Shown piece by piece: positions 12,282 to 20,912 of a DNA stretch of 64,000 bases. Position 1 is the stretch's first letter, and every line of letters starts with the position of its first letter. This DNA comes from Pseudeuparius sepicola (Eukaryota > Arthropoda > Insecta > Coleoptera > Anthribidae), in NCBI GenBank assembly GCA_963920635.1, contig OY987307.1, positions 3,038,001 through 3,102,000 on the forward strand. Direction: 5' to 3'. Made by a program: the position numbers and the translations under genes. A model generated the notes under the pieces. That model was not told the origin of the DNA, did no database searches, and saw only the letters and a program-made list of their open reading frames with translations.

Positions 12282-12292
12282 CCTCCCCTCTT
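12282..12292 (-). other. Polypurine tract
   Basis: Immediately upstream of the 3' LTR in element sense lies a purine run (AGAGGGGAGG), the expected plus-strand primer of reverse transcription. No gap separates it from the LTR. Confidence 0.75.
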
Positions 12293-12325
12293 AGAAGGGC
12301 GTAAAACCCTAAAGGTTTTCACGAC

Positions 12326-14053
12326 CTAAATTATTATTTCGTTTTCATTTTCTTTGATAATGTTTTTTGGTTTAAAATATTTTATTTGAATAATAGGTCG
12401 TAAATACCTGTACAAAAGGTAAAATATGACAACTGATATGATTACATAAATTAAAATTGTCCAGACACCAATTTTATGATAATATACAGGGGTTGATAAT
12501 AAGTTTTCATTTTCTATTTTCTGATTTTCAATTTCCTTTATAATGCTATTAATTTTTTCAGTATGCAAGGTATTTAAACTTATTGGTGGAATGTTTCGTA
12601 ACTTTAGCGTTTTTTCACTGCCAAATTTTAATTTTGGTAATGGAATTATTTGAAAGTTATTTCTTTGATTTTTATATGATTTTATAGTGATATCGCCTAG
12701 GGTTAATAAACATTGCATTTCTAGTTCTACCAAATATGTTCCTTTCATAAGTATATTATTTTTGTTATTTTCACATTCTTTGAAAGCTAATGTTTCTTTA
12801 GGAACTATAATAATCCATTTATTGATTTCAACATATTTAACTTGAATTTCCGTTATATTGACAGGAATCTGATTACAGGTGTTATTGTGTTTATATCTTA
12901 GCAATTCAATTTCGCAAGGGGAATTTGAAGAAAAACTTTCTGTATTTATATTAGTACATAAATATTCGTTATTTAATATTTTCTTACAAGGATTTGTTGA
13001 GAATCCATAAGATTTTTCATTATACAATAAGTAGTTAGAAGTTGGAAAAATTACTTTAAATAGGTTTTCATGTGGCGTGGGTAAAGGGAACATATGGAAT
13101 AAACTATAGGCTTTCTTTTCAGCTAAAGGTACTTCGATTATAAATATGATTTCTTCAAATTTTACATAACTTTTAATTTCCAAAATTTCTTCAAACATTA
13201 ATGTGTTCTCTGCTACAGGCTCAAAGGGCAGTTTTTCATTTTTTATTTTCGAAGCAACATTTTTGATTTCTTTTATTAATAATTTCGGGTGAATAATAGC
13301 ATTATGAAAGTTATTTAATTTTGCAAAAGATATAGCAACCTCAATTTCATCTAGGATATCGTATATGTTCTGATACATTAAATAGATTTGTGTTAAAATA
13401 GTGTGTGTTTGTATCTTAAAAGACATATCAATCGCATCCAACTGATATTCTCTCATTATACTTATTATTTCATTTATTTTTGTTTCCAGGATTTGTTGGT
13501 TATGAGAAATATTTTTGGAGATACTTTGAAAGGTTTTAATAGAGTCGGACAATAAAGTTAATTGTTTCTGCATGGCTATTTTCAAGTTATTTTGATTTTG
13601 TTTTAACGTTAAAATTTCTGTGTCATATCTTTCGGCGTCTTCTTGATCAAGGTTTCCTGTTATACTTTTAACTATGCTGCCTAAACCATTTATTAAACCG
13701 CGTTTATTCCGATGATTTAATGAGATTGAAGGAGTTATTTGAAATATTTGTTGTTCAATTTTTTCTTCTATATTATTTATTAAAACAAAAGAATTATAGT
13801 ATTCATTATTCAATTCAGAGGTGTTCCGTAATGTAGCGATTAAATTTCTATATTTTAGGGATATATTTTTAAATTCCTTGATTATACTACTAATATTGAA
13901 TATTTGTACAAAAGTCCAATGATTTATAATTCTTTGAGCATTTCCTAACTTGTAGGGTAGTATACCTGGATTTTCATTCAGGATGTGGAACTGGGAATCG
14001 ACTCGGGTGGAGCATCCAAGGATGAAGTAGGTCCATCTGTAATAAGTGGCCTT
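12326..14053 (-). CDS. Errantivirus envelope (baculovirus-F-like) glycoprotein frame
   Basis: The frame encodes a class-I-type envelope fusion protein that would sit in the virion membrane. From the codon at 13813 it runs 495 residues to the stop at 12326. An RNKR furin-type site (residues 35-38) is followed directly by GLINGLGSIVKSITG, the fusion-peptide region typical of errantivirus/baculovirus F proteins. A hydrophobic anchor lies at about residues 448-471, with a short charged tail. The frame stays open upstream to 14053, about 80 more codons, and overlaps the 3' end of pol. I find no in-frame ATG there, so translation probably depends on a spliced subgenomic mRNA, as known for errantiviruses. 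The signal peptide is not visible in this exon. No disabling mutation was seen. Confidence 0.85.
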   Translation of the reverse strand, partial: KATYYRWTYFILGCSTRVDSQFHILNENPGILPYKLGNAQRIINHWTFVQIFNISSIIKEFKNISLKYRNLIATLRNTSELNNEYYNSFVLINNIEEKIEQQIFQITPSISLNHRNKRGLINGLGSIVKSITGNLDQEDAERYDTEILTLKQNQNNLKIAMQKQLTLLSDSIKTFQSISKNISHNQQILETKINEIISIMREYQLDAIDMSFKIQTHTILTQIYLMYQNIYDILDEIEVAISFAKLNNFHNAIIHPKLLIKEIKNVASKIKNEKLPFEPVAENTLMFEEILEIKSYVKFEEIIFIIEVPLAEKKAYSLFHMFPLPTPHENLFKVIFPTSNYLLYNEKSYGFSTNPCKKILNNEYLCTNINTESFSSNSPCEIELLRYKHNNTCNQIPVNITEIQVKYVEINKWIIIVPKETLAFKECENNKNNILMKGTYLVELEMQCLLTLGDITIKSYKNQRNNFQIIPLPKLKFGSEKTLKLRNIPPISLNTLHTEKINSIIKEIENQKIENENLLSTPVYYHKIGVWTILIYVIISVVIFYLLYRYLRPIIQIKYFKPKNIIKENENEIII

Positions 14054-17000
14054 TTAAGTTCTTTTATATGTATAATTTCATGTTTAGTGGGATCGCCTAT
14101 TTTCTCGATTTTTACTTTATTATTTTCTATCATTTCAATTATTTTATAGGGACCACAAAATTTCTTTTTACCTTTGTTTCTAGAACTTGGAGAAAACTTT
14201 TTATAGACGGTTTGATTGAGTTTAAATTCGGTTTCATCGCCTTTTTTATTATGTTTCTCAAGCATTCTTATTTTTTGTGTTTCAGTATTTTGTAAAGCGG
14301 TTTCATATAATGTATCCAATTTTTCTTTATGGGAACTGACATAGTCTGTATAGAAAGTTGTAGATATTAAGTCAAAAGGATCTCGGGAGTTCGTATGACC
14401 TAAAATTAGTTCATGTGGAGAAAATTTGGTTGTGTTATGAGTAGTGCTATTATAAGCAATTATTGCATATGGGATTATTTCTGAGATTGGTTTTGATTTT
14501 TCCTTTTGTCTTAGAATTCGCAAATGTTCAATTAAAGTAGAATGAAACCTTTCTACGGGAGAGTTAGATTCATGGTGACCTGTTGTCGTAAAGTGGATAT
14601 TAATTTTTTGTGTTTTTAGAAGCTCTTTTAAAAGATCGTTATTAAATTCTGTTCCTTTATCTGTAACTATATTTTCGGGACAGCCGAAAAATGAAAAGAA
14701 TAATATTAATTTATCGCATACAGATTTAGCGTTTTTGTCGTAAGGAAAAGCTTGTCCAAATTTGGAAAATTTATCAAATATAGTGAGAAAATTTTGATTC
14801 TCAAAAATAAAAGTATCCATATGTAGGATTTGAAAAGGTTTTGTAGGCGTTTCTGTTTTTACTAGAGGTACATACGATTTTTGTCTACTATATTTTAAAG
14901 TTTGACACGTTACACAGTCATTAATAAATTTTGTTACATTATCCTTTAAATGGGGCCAATAATAATTTGACTTTATTCTTTCATAAGTTTCTGAAATACC
15001 ACGATGGTTTGTTTTACTTTCATGTTGGTGTAATAAAAGTAATTTTTTATCTTCTTCACTGGATACATTATTTAGTAATTTTGTACAGCGTATTAATTTT
15101 AACTTTCTAAAATTTTTTAGATATACGTTGTTGAATATATTAAATAAATCTTCTTCATAAAAATATAGATATGCTTGTTGTTTTCCTGAAAAATATTCTT
15201 TAATAAAATTTGAGATAATTTGTGGATTTTTAGGAATTTCGCAATGATTTATATTATGACTTTCAAATTTTTCAAAAGTAACTTTAATTCTTTCAAGGGG
15301 ATTCTTTTTAATTAAATATTGATATGTTTTATTATTAATCATTTCGTCTAGTATAGGGATTCCGTCATTTTCAGTTTCGGTGTTAGTTGTATGAACAGTA
15401 TCAGATTTTTGTATGTTAGGAGGTCTTATTTGGATGTCAGAAATTATTTTTATTTTTCGTGAAGTCTCTGGAATAGGGTTTTCAGGTGGTTTGTCTTCGT
15501 CTAGTTCTGGATTTTCACAAATATTTTTTAAATAGTCAAAAATTTCTTTATTTACTTCGCCAGGGTTATTAATTGTTGATTGATTTTCGTAAATATTCAG
15601 TTGTATCCGCGATAGTGCATCTGCGTTTAAATTTTGAGAGCCTTTTTTATATACGATTTCAAAGTCAAATTCTTCTAAGCGTAGTCGCCAGCGTACTAAT
15701 TTCGAATTGGGTTCTTTTAGGTTGAAAAGCCATACGAGGGGTCTGTGATCGGTATAGATATAAAATTTACGTCCGAATAGGTAAGGCCGAAAATATTTAC
15801 ATGCATAGACTATACTTAATAATTCTTTCTCAATAGTCGAGTATTTTATTTCGGATTCATTTAGGGTCCTAGATGCATAAGCTATTGGATTATCATGGGG
15901 AACTTGTCCTTGGGAAAGTACGGCTCCTAGGGCGTAATTACTCGCGTCTGTAGTCAAAATAAAAGGTTTTGAAAAGTCGGGGTAAATTAATATAGGGTGA
16001 TTAATTAATAAATTCTTACTGTGTTCAAAAGCTTGCATAAATTCAGGTGTGTGCTCTATTTTCGCGTCTTTCTTTAAACACTTAGTCATGGGTTTTGTAA
16101 TCTTAGCGAAGTCTTTGATAAAGCGTCTGTAGTAACCGAGTAAGCCGAGAAAGGATTTAATTTCTTTACACGTTCGTGGAACGGGAAAATGTTTTACTGC
16201 TGCTATTTTGCTTGGATCGGGTTTAATACCATCTGTTGTAACCAGGTGACCTAAATATTGGACTTCCTTTCGTAGGAATTCTGATTTGTCGAGTTGGATT
16301 TTGAATCTTGCATTTCGAAGTCTGGTAAAAATTTCGCGGAGTCTAGAGATGTGTTCTTGGAGGGATGTACTAAAAATAATAATATCGTCTAAATAGACAA
16401 AGCATATTTCATTTTGTAAGCCTCTTAATATGTTATTCATAACTCTTTGGAAGGTACTAGGGCTATTTTTAAGACCAAAAGGCATTCGTAGAAACTCATA
16501 GTGCCCGGTATCAGTACTAAATGCGGTTTTTGGAATATCGGAAGGGTTCATTTCGATTTGGTGAAATCCATTCGCTAAATCAAGTGTAGTAAAATAACAA
16601 CTGCGTCCTAGTTTATCTAAAATTTCAGTAATATTCGGGAGAGGGTATTTATCGTCAATTGTTTTTTGATTTAATTTTCTATAATCAATAACCATACGCC
16701 ATTTGGTTTTTCCAGATGCGTCTTGCTTTTTAGGAACTATCCAGATTGGTGATGACCACGGGGAGTTTGAGTCTCGAATAATATTTTGAGCTAATAGTTT
16801 TGAAATCTGGGATTTAACTTCCTCACGATGTACTTCTGGGTATCGATAACTTTTTGTAAAAATAGGAGAATCATTAGTTAAATTTATATGGTGTTTAATT
16901 TGGTTTGTAAAAGTTAAAGGAATGTCCTCGCAATAAAAAATATCTTTGAATTCTAGGCAAAGTTTTCGAATTTGGTTGCGCTCTTCAGAATTGCAGTGTT

Positions 17001-17811
17001 GTAGACGTAAGTTTTTTAGATTTTCTTTTAATTTGTTCTCCAAGTGTATTTCTAAATTTTGGTAACTATCAGATTCATAATCGGAATTTTCTATAAAATT
17101 TACTTCGTTAGCGTTGACAGGTTCGACTTCAAAGGGTTCAAAAATATCAAGTTGAATTGGGTTATCCGTAGGGTTTAAAATTGTAGTTAGAGCAAAATTA
17201 TCTTCTATATTTACTAAACAATGGGGAATTTCCATTTCATCTAATTGTGTGTAATTTAGAATACCTATGCCAGATTGTATATTAACAGGGATTTTAATTT
17301 TTTGTATTGTTCTTGGCGGTATAACTTCTGTTGTGGGTTTTAAAATTGGGTTCGGTTGTGGTAAATTTTCTTCGGTGATTTGCGAATATATCGGTATTTT
17401 CGCGTTTGGTGATTCTAGAGCTTTTTGACTAAATCGAATATCAGCATTTAATTGTTTTATTAGGTCTAGTCCAATTAATCCGTCAAATTTATCTGAAAAG
17501 TCGAAAATAAAATATTTATGATATCCTTCAGTGTTGAAAGTTGGAAATAAGGGTAAAATTGCTATTTGATCATGAAAAGAAGTAGCATGTGCGGTTTGCA
17601 CCAAAAATATCTCATTTTGAATGTAATTTTGAAAATATGTATGCGCTAATTTTTGATTAATAAATGAACGTGCCCTACCAGTATCTATTAGAAATTTTGC
17701 ATCGAGTTCGGGTAAATATATATATACAAGGTTTATTGAAAGATTGTTTAAAACTATCACTTCATATTGTTGGTCTGTCCAGTATTGGGAAAATCCAAAG
17801 GGATATCGGGA
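13978..17811 (-). CDS. Errantivirus Pol polyprotein (PR-RT-RNaseH-IN)
   Basis: Residues are numbered from the GTG at 17760 (1260 aa). The protease motif LIDTG has its catalytic Asp at about 26. Reverse transcriptase covers about 300-480, with TTLD at 391-394 and the YLDD box at 456-459. RNase H has Asp 605, Glu 646 and Asp 671. The integrase zinc finger has His 913, His 919, Cys 949 and Cys 952. The integrase core has Asp 982, Asp 1034 and Glu 1070 (35-residue spacing). All catalytic residues seen are present and no stop interrupts the frame. The pol frame is -1 relative to gag and overlaps its end by about 55 nt (17757-17811), so it is probably made by -1 frameshifting. The C-terminus overlaps the env frame. 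Confidence 0.95.
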   Translation of the reverse strand, partial: SRYPFGFSQYWTDQQYEVIVLNNLSINLVYIYLPELDAKFLIDTGRARSFINQKLAHTYFQNYIQNEIFLVQTAHATSFHDQIAILPLFPTFNTEGYHKYFIFDFSDKFDGLIGLDLIKQLNADIRFSQKALESPNAKIPIYSQITEENLPQPNPILKPTTEVIPPRTIQKIKIPVNIQSGIGILNYTQLDEMEIPHCLVNIEDNFALTTILNPTDNPIQLDIFEPFEVEPVNANEVNFIENSDYESDSYQNLEIHLENKLKENLKNLRLQHCNSEERNQIRKLCLEFKDIFYCEDIPLTFTNQIKHHINLTNDSPIFTKSYRYPEVHREEVKSQISKLLAQNIIRDSNSPWSSPIWIVPKKQDASGKTKWRMVIDYRKLNQKTIDDKYPLPNITEILDKLGRSCYFTTLDLANGFHQIEMNPSDIPKTAFSTDTGHYEFLRMPFGLKNSPSTFQRVMNNILRGLQNEICFVYLDDIIIFSTSLQEHISRLREIFTRLRNARFKIQLDKSEFLRKEVQYLGHLVTTDGIKPDPSKIAAVKHFPVPRTCKEIKSFLGLLGYYRRFIKDFAKITKPMTKCLKKDAKIEHTPEFMQAFEHSKNLLINHPILIYPDFSKPFILTTDASNYALGAVLSQGQVPHDNPIAYASRTLNESEIKYSTIEKELLSIVYACKYFRPYLFGRKFYIYTDHRPLVWLFNLKEPNSKLVRWRLRLEEFDFEIVYKKGSQNLNADALSRIQLNIYENQSTINNPGEVNKEIFDYLKNICENPELDEDKPPENPIPETSRKIKIISDIQIRPPNIQKSDTVHTTNTETENDGIPILDEMINNKTYQYLIKKNPLERIKVTFEKFESHNINHCEIPKNPQIISNFIKEYFSGKQQAYLYFYEEDLFNIFNNVYLKNFRKLKLIRCTKLLNNVSSEEDKKLLLLHQHESKTNHRGISETYERIKSNYYWPHLKDNVTKFINDCVTCQTLKYSRQKSYVPLVKTETPTKPFQILHMDTFIFENQNFLTIFDKFSKFGQAFPYDKNAKSVCDKLILFFSFFGCPENIVTDKGTEFNNDLLKELLKTQKINIHFTTTGHHESNSPVERFHSTLIEHLRILRQKEKSKPISEIIPYAIIAYNSTTHNTTKFSPHELILGHTNSRDPFDLISTTFYTDYVSSHKEKLDTLYETALQNTETQKIRMLEKHNKKGDETEFKLNQTVYKKFSPSSRNKGKKKFCGPYKIIEMIENNKVKIEKIGDPTKHEIIHIKELKRPLITDGPTSSLDAPPESIPSSTS

Positions 17812-19070
17812 TTAGTCTGGATATTAGTTTCAAAATTTTGAATTTCTTCGTTTTGGGTGTCGGGTTGTAAATAGTCTAAATTATTGTAAAATTCGCTCAT
17901 GTCAAAAGAAGTATCTTCTTCGGGAGTTTGTTCATAAGGGTTGTTATAAGTTTGTTCATTAGGTTGGTTTATGTTTTCGGTAGGGAATGATTCCATGAAA
18001 TTGCTAAATAATCGAGTTTGATAAGGTTTTTTCTGTTGAGTTACATAAGTGGTTGTGTCCATTGGTTCGGGCTTAAAAGTATTTTTTGTTACAGTACTTT
18101 GCTGTGGAATTTTTTGATTTTGGAACATTGAAGGCCTCATTTGAAAGGTTGGTTTTTGGAAATTAGGTTGACTATTTTGAAAGGGTGGTCTTTGAAAATT
18201 TGGTTGGTTATTTTGGAAAATTGGTCTTTGTAAGCTTGATTGATTTGTTTGAAAATTATTTTGAAAGGGGGGCTTGTACATAATTTGTGGAGAATATGGT
18301 TGTACGAAATTTGATGTACTTGGTAAGGATCTAAATTGTGGTGGTGGTGGAATTATATTATGATTGGCTGGTAAAAAGCTAGGTGTATAGGTAGGTAATC
18401 TTGGTGGGAAAAATTTTGGTTTTTGGGTATTTATGGTACTGTAGGTTGGTTGTTTCAGATTTTGATTCTGAGATGTTTTAAAATATACGAAATTTTCTTC
18501 TTCGACTACAAATGACATTGCTTGCTCGAGAGAATTTGGATTTTTTAACCTTACTACCAGTTGCATGTTATAGGGTAAACCATTTATAAATGTTTTTAAC
18601 GCAAATTCATCGTAATGTGTAATTTTTACCAATTTAACGTTATTGTCTCGTTCAGAAGCATTCAATTTTGCAAAAAGTAAACTTCTCACATCTTGAATTC
18701 TCATACCAAATTGAGTGGGTGTTTCATTTTTGAATGGCTTTAAATTGATTAAGTCTTGAATGATGCAATCGATAGATCTTTGATCTGCGAAAGTCGAAAT
18801 TAGGGAGGTTTTTACTAAATTCCATGTATTTAGTTCTGATCGCGAAGCAATCAAATCTGCTGCTCGATCTCTGAGTTTTCCTAAGATAGTGTCGAAAATA
18901 CAAATATTAATTGGATCGTTTAAATTTTGTAAGTTTTGAAAAGCCTTAATAAAATTTTCACAAGAATTTACGAAACGTTGCAAAAGTCTGGGGTTTCCGT
19001 CAAATAAAGGGATGTTGTCCGCCTGATATCTTAATAGATTATAATTAATTGCAGGTGCTCCGTTTGGCAT
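17757..19070 (-). CDS. Errantivirus Gag
   Basis: A 437-residue protein starting at a clear ATG (19070). The N-terminal half (about 1-200) resembles errantivirus capsid proteins: a RYQADNIPLFDGNP start followed by helical sequence with PTQFGMRIQDVRSLL. The C-terminal half is rich in Asn, Gln, Pro and Phe, with repeated FQ-NNQPNFQ-type units at roughly residues 265-310. No CCHC zinc knuckle is visible, as is common in this group. It would form the particle core and package RNA. The TGA stop lies in the overlap with pol, which is read in the -1 frame. Confidence 0.9.
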   Translation of the reverse strand: MPNGAPAINYNLLRYQADNIPLFDGNPRLLQRFVNSCENFIKAFQNLQNLNDPINICIFDTILGKLRDRAADLIASRSELNTWNLVKTSLISTFADQRSIDCIIQDLINLKPFKNETPTQFGMRIQDVRSLLFAKLNASERDNNVKLVKITHYDEFALKTFINGLPYNMQLVVRLKNPNSLEQAMSFVVEEENFVYFKTSQNQNLKQPTYSTINTQKPKFFPPRLPTYTPSFLPANHNIIPPPPQFRSLPSTSNFVQPYSPQIMYKPPFQNNFQTNQSSLQRPIFQNNQPNFQRPPFQNSQPNFQKPTFQMRPSMFQNQKIPQQSTVTKNTFKPEPMDTTTYVTQQKKPYQTRLFSNFMESFPTENINQPNEQTYNNPYEQTPEEDTSFDMSEFYNNLDYLQPDTQNEEIQNFETNIQTNPDIPLDFPNTGQTNNMK

Positions 19071-19251
19071 TTTGAAAAATTATTTAAAAATGACAAAAAT
19101 GTGGAAATTGGGAAAATACAAAAATTGTGCAAATATACAAAGCAAAGAAAAACTTACAGTTGTAAGAAAATCGAAGTCTTCATGTGATTTTTCTTCTTCG
19201 TTGTCTTCTTTTTCTGTCTTCTTAATCCTAAGGTCCTTAACTTAGCCTCTG

Positions 19252-19444
19252 ACAGTGCCGATGTGTGGATGCCAAAGGGGTGGAAACAGTGCCGATGTGG
19301 GGATGCTTCCGATGGGTGGTGACAGTGCCGATGTGTGGATGTCGTCCCCTGTGACGTTCCTCCTTGTCTTCTCAACAACCTTGGGCCAACTCCTCGGGGT
19401 GTGGAACCAGGTGTCCGTCCGCGACAGTGCCGATTTTTGGATAA
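19252..19444. repeat. Spaced repeats in the errantivirus 5' leader
   Basis: The unit ACAGTGCCGATGTGTGGATG recurs at 19252, 19286, 19322 and, degenerate, at 19424, giving spacings of 34, 36 and 102 bases. It lies in the untranslated leader between the PBS and gag. In Drosophila gypsy the same region holds the Su(Hw) insulator array, but these units do not match the Su(Hw) consensus as I recall it. Confidence 0.7.
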
Positions 19445-19541
19445 CGCGGCGGATCGCGAGATTCCGTTTTGGTTCTTTCTTGTGACTAAATCGTTGAAAC
19501 GAACCGAAGGTGCCGAATTTTGGACTTCGTGTCACGAAAAA

Positions 19542-19559
19542 AATCCGAACGACTGCGCC
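19542..19559 (-). other. Primer-binding site, tRNA-Ser type
   Basis: Directly after the 5' LTR, in element sense, comes TGGCGCAGTCGTTCGGAT. Its first 11 bases match the tRNA-Ser-type primer-binding site used by the 17.6/297 group of errantiviruses; the later bases diverge from the form I remember. Confidence 0.65.
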
Positions 19560-19747
19560 AGTTACGAGGCGGGTTGACGCAAAGTCGTTTTTAAAAAGAA
19601 CTGATCTTTATTGAATACAAGTAGGAAGTGTTTGCTCTTAGTCTATGGCCCGTATATAATACCTCTGCTGGGCTTACGTTGTATTTCCTTATCTTATGCT
19701 GCATATACAAGTTTCTATGCTACCTAAACAATATACAGCTTATAACT
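19560..19747 (-). repeat. 5' LTR of the errantivirus
   Basis: 188 bp, apparently identical to the 3' LTR. It supplies the promoter and is followed by the primer-binding site. Confidence 0.92.
19653..19659 (-). promoter_or_regulatory. Putative TATA element of the errantivirus LTR
   Basis: A TATATA string lies in the LTR upstream (element sense) of the AATAAA signal at 19607-19612. This placement suits a U3 promoter with transcription starting some 25-30 nt later. Inferred from sequence only. Confidence 0.4.
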
Positions 19748-19943
19748 TGTGTAAGCTGCACAAGAAGCAGCAGTTTGGTTTTTCTGTCAGAAGGTGCCAT
19801 ACATCATTATGCTTGTGCTAGGTAGAGCGATCGGTGAAGTCAAGCAACGCCGCGCGTAGTCGGTTCGTGGACGGGTGATCCCTTATTATTATTTTCTTGC
19901 CTAATAAAACATTTTTTTTCCGATTTCAAGAAAAATATAATAT

Positions 19944-20059
19944 GTACCTCGGCACTGAAGTTCTTTTTATGACTCATGTGGTTTATTTGCCTCGGCCAGA
20001 GGCCTCAGCAACTAAACTCCACATGAGTCATAAAAAGTTGAACTTCAGTGCCTTGGTAC
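19944..20059. repeat. Conserved hairpin module of family A
   Basis: About 40-bp arms, from CTCGGCACTGAAGTTC...CTCATGTGG to the inverse ending ACTTCAGTGCCTTGG, surround a loop with its own GGCCAGAGGCC stem. The same module occurs at about 44035-44120 and about 46950-47068. Confidence 0.6.
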
Positions 20060-20112
20060 ATAAATAACTATTAATGAATTCTTAGGATAAACTGAGAAAA
20101 AATGTAAGTAAT

Positions 20113-20356
20113 AAAATGCAATCAAATTAACTGTTCGAAGTGCCTTCCTTGCACATATTGACAATGAGCAAGGAGATCTAATATTTCTGCGATAATTAGT
20201 CTAAACGTTTACGTGAACCGACCCAACAACATTGAAGCTTTGAAGATTAGAATTACTGAAACGTTTAGACTAATTACCCCAGAAATATTAGATCGTCTTG
20301 CTCATTGTCAATATGTGCAAGGAAGGCACTTCGAACAGTTAATTTGATTGCATTTT
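20113..20356. repeat. Palindrome containing a transposase tail
   Basis: Arms 20113-20210 and 20259-20356 are inverted copies, separated by 48 bases. The right arm codes for the end of a mariner-like transposase (see 20213-20347), and the left arm is its mirror. Confidence 0.7.
20213..20347 (+). pseudogene. Mariner-like transposase C-terminal tail
   Basis: An open stretch of 44 codons ends in TGA and reads NRPNNIEALKIRI, then FRLITPEILDRLAHC, then GRHFEQLI. The ending G-x-H-F-E-x-L-I is characteristic of arthropod mariner-type transposases. The catalytic part is gone. This supports a Tc1/mariner origin for the surrounding 11526-20694 element. Confidence 0.7.
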
Positions 20357-20912
20357 GTTATTTACATTTACATTTTGTTATTTACATTTTTTTCTCAGTT
20401 TAAGAATTCATTAAAATATTTTTTTCTCAGAAATGTTATGTATAACCTACCCTAAAATGTATACTTCTGTACGCAGAAAAATGTCCACTTTCGAATGACG
20501 TTATAAAAAAGTGGGTTTGCCATTTAAAAAAAATGTCGATGACGTCATATCTGCGAACTTAATGACGTCACAAAAAAAAGTTTTATGTCCAAATGTGCAC
20601 AATTCAAAATTATGTTTGACGTGTCTCATCGATTTTTTTTTATTCGCCACCTGAACATTTTACAGAATTTGTTCCAACCTTCTCGTCCTCACTGTAGAAA
20701 AAAACTGATATTTTATAATACTAAGATAGCGCAGTTCAATGCAATTTTATTGCATGTAAATTCGTATTCCTATACTTTCCAACCCGACAAAATAACTCTA
20801 CTATAAACTACCGTTAATAAATATTTCTAAAAGTACCCCGTTTTAACCTCCGAATAAAAATCCATAGATAAATAATGTCCTATCTCCCCATAGTAGAATT
20901 GTTTGTTATGAG

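Larger units (their letters stand above)
12094..19747 (-). mobile_element. Complete errantivirus (Ty3/gypsy endogenous retrovirus)
   Basis: This is a 7654-bp element on the minus strand. It has 188-bp LTRs at both ends that look identical by eye, and the TSD TGTG lies at 12090-12093 and 19748-19751. The LTR termini in element orientation are AGTTA...TAACT. A primer-binding site follows the 5' LTR, a polypurine tract precedes the 3' LTR, and gag, pol and env are all open. Errantiviruses are insect-specific and many encode an envelope related to baculovirus F proteins. Identical LTRs imply a recent insertion. Confidence 0.93.
11526..20694. mobile_element. Mariner-related TIR element (family A, copy 1) split by an errantivirus
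   Basis: About 280-bp inverted arms, 11526-11810 against 20420-20694, begin C(A)GTGAGRACGAGAAGG and are flanked by TA (11524-11525, 20695-20696). Without the errantivirus and one TSD copy the element is about 1.5 kb. It contains a conserved hairpin module, a palindrome carrying a transposase tail, and sequence shared with the partial copies at 42157-44145 and 46950-47505. The retrovirus sits inside a block whose uninterrupted form is visible in those other copies. Confidence 0.7.

Noticed and set aside
14068..14295. Open frame on the plus strand inside pol
   Set aside because: It is the antisense shadow of the integrase coding region.
17757..17811. T-TTT-CCC in the gag-pol overlap as a frameshift slippery site
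   Set aside because: It does not match the classic X-XXY-YYZ pattern well. The -1 frame relation is clear but the exact site is not.
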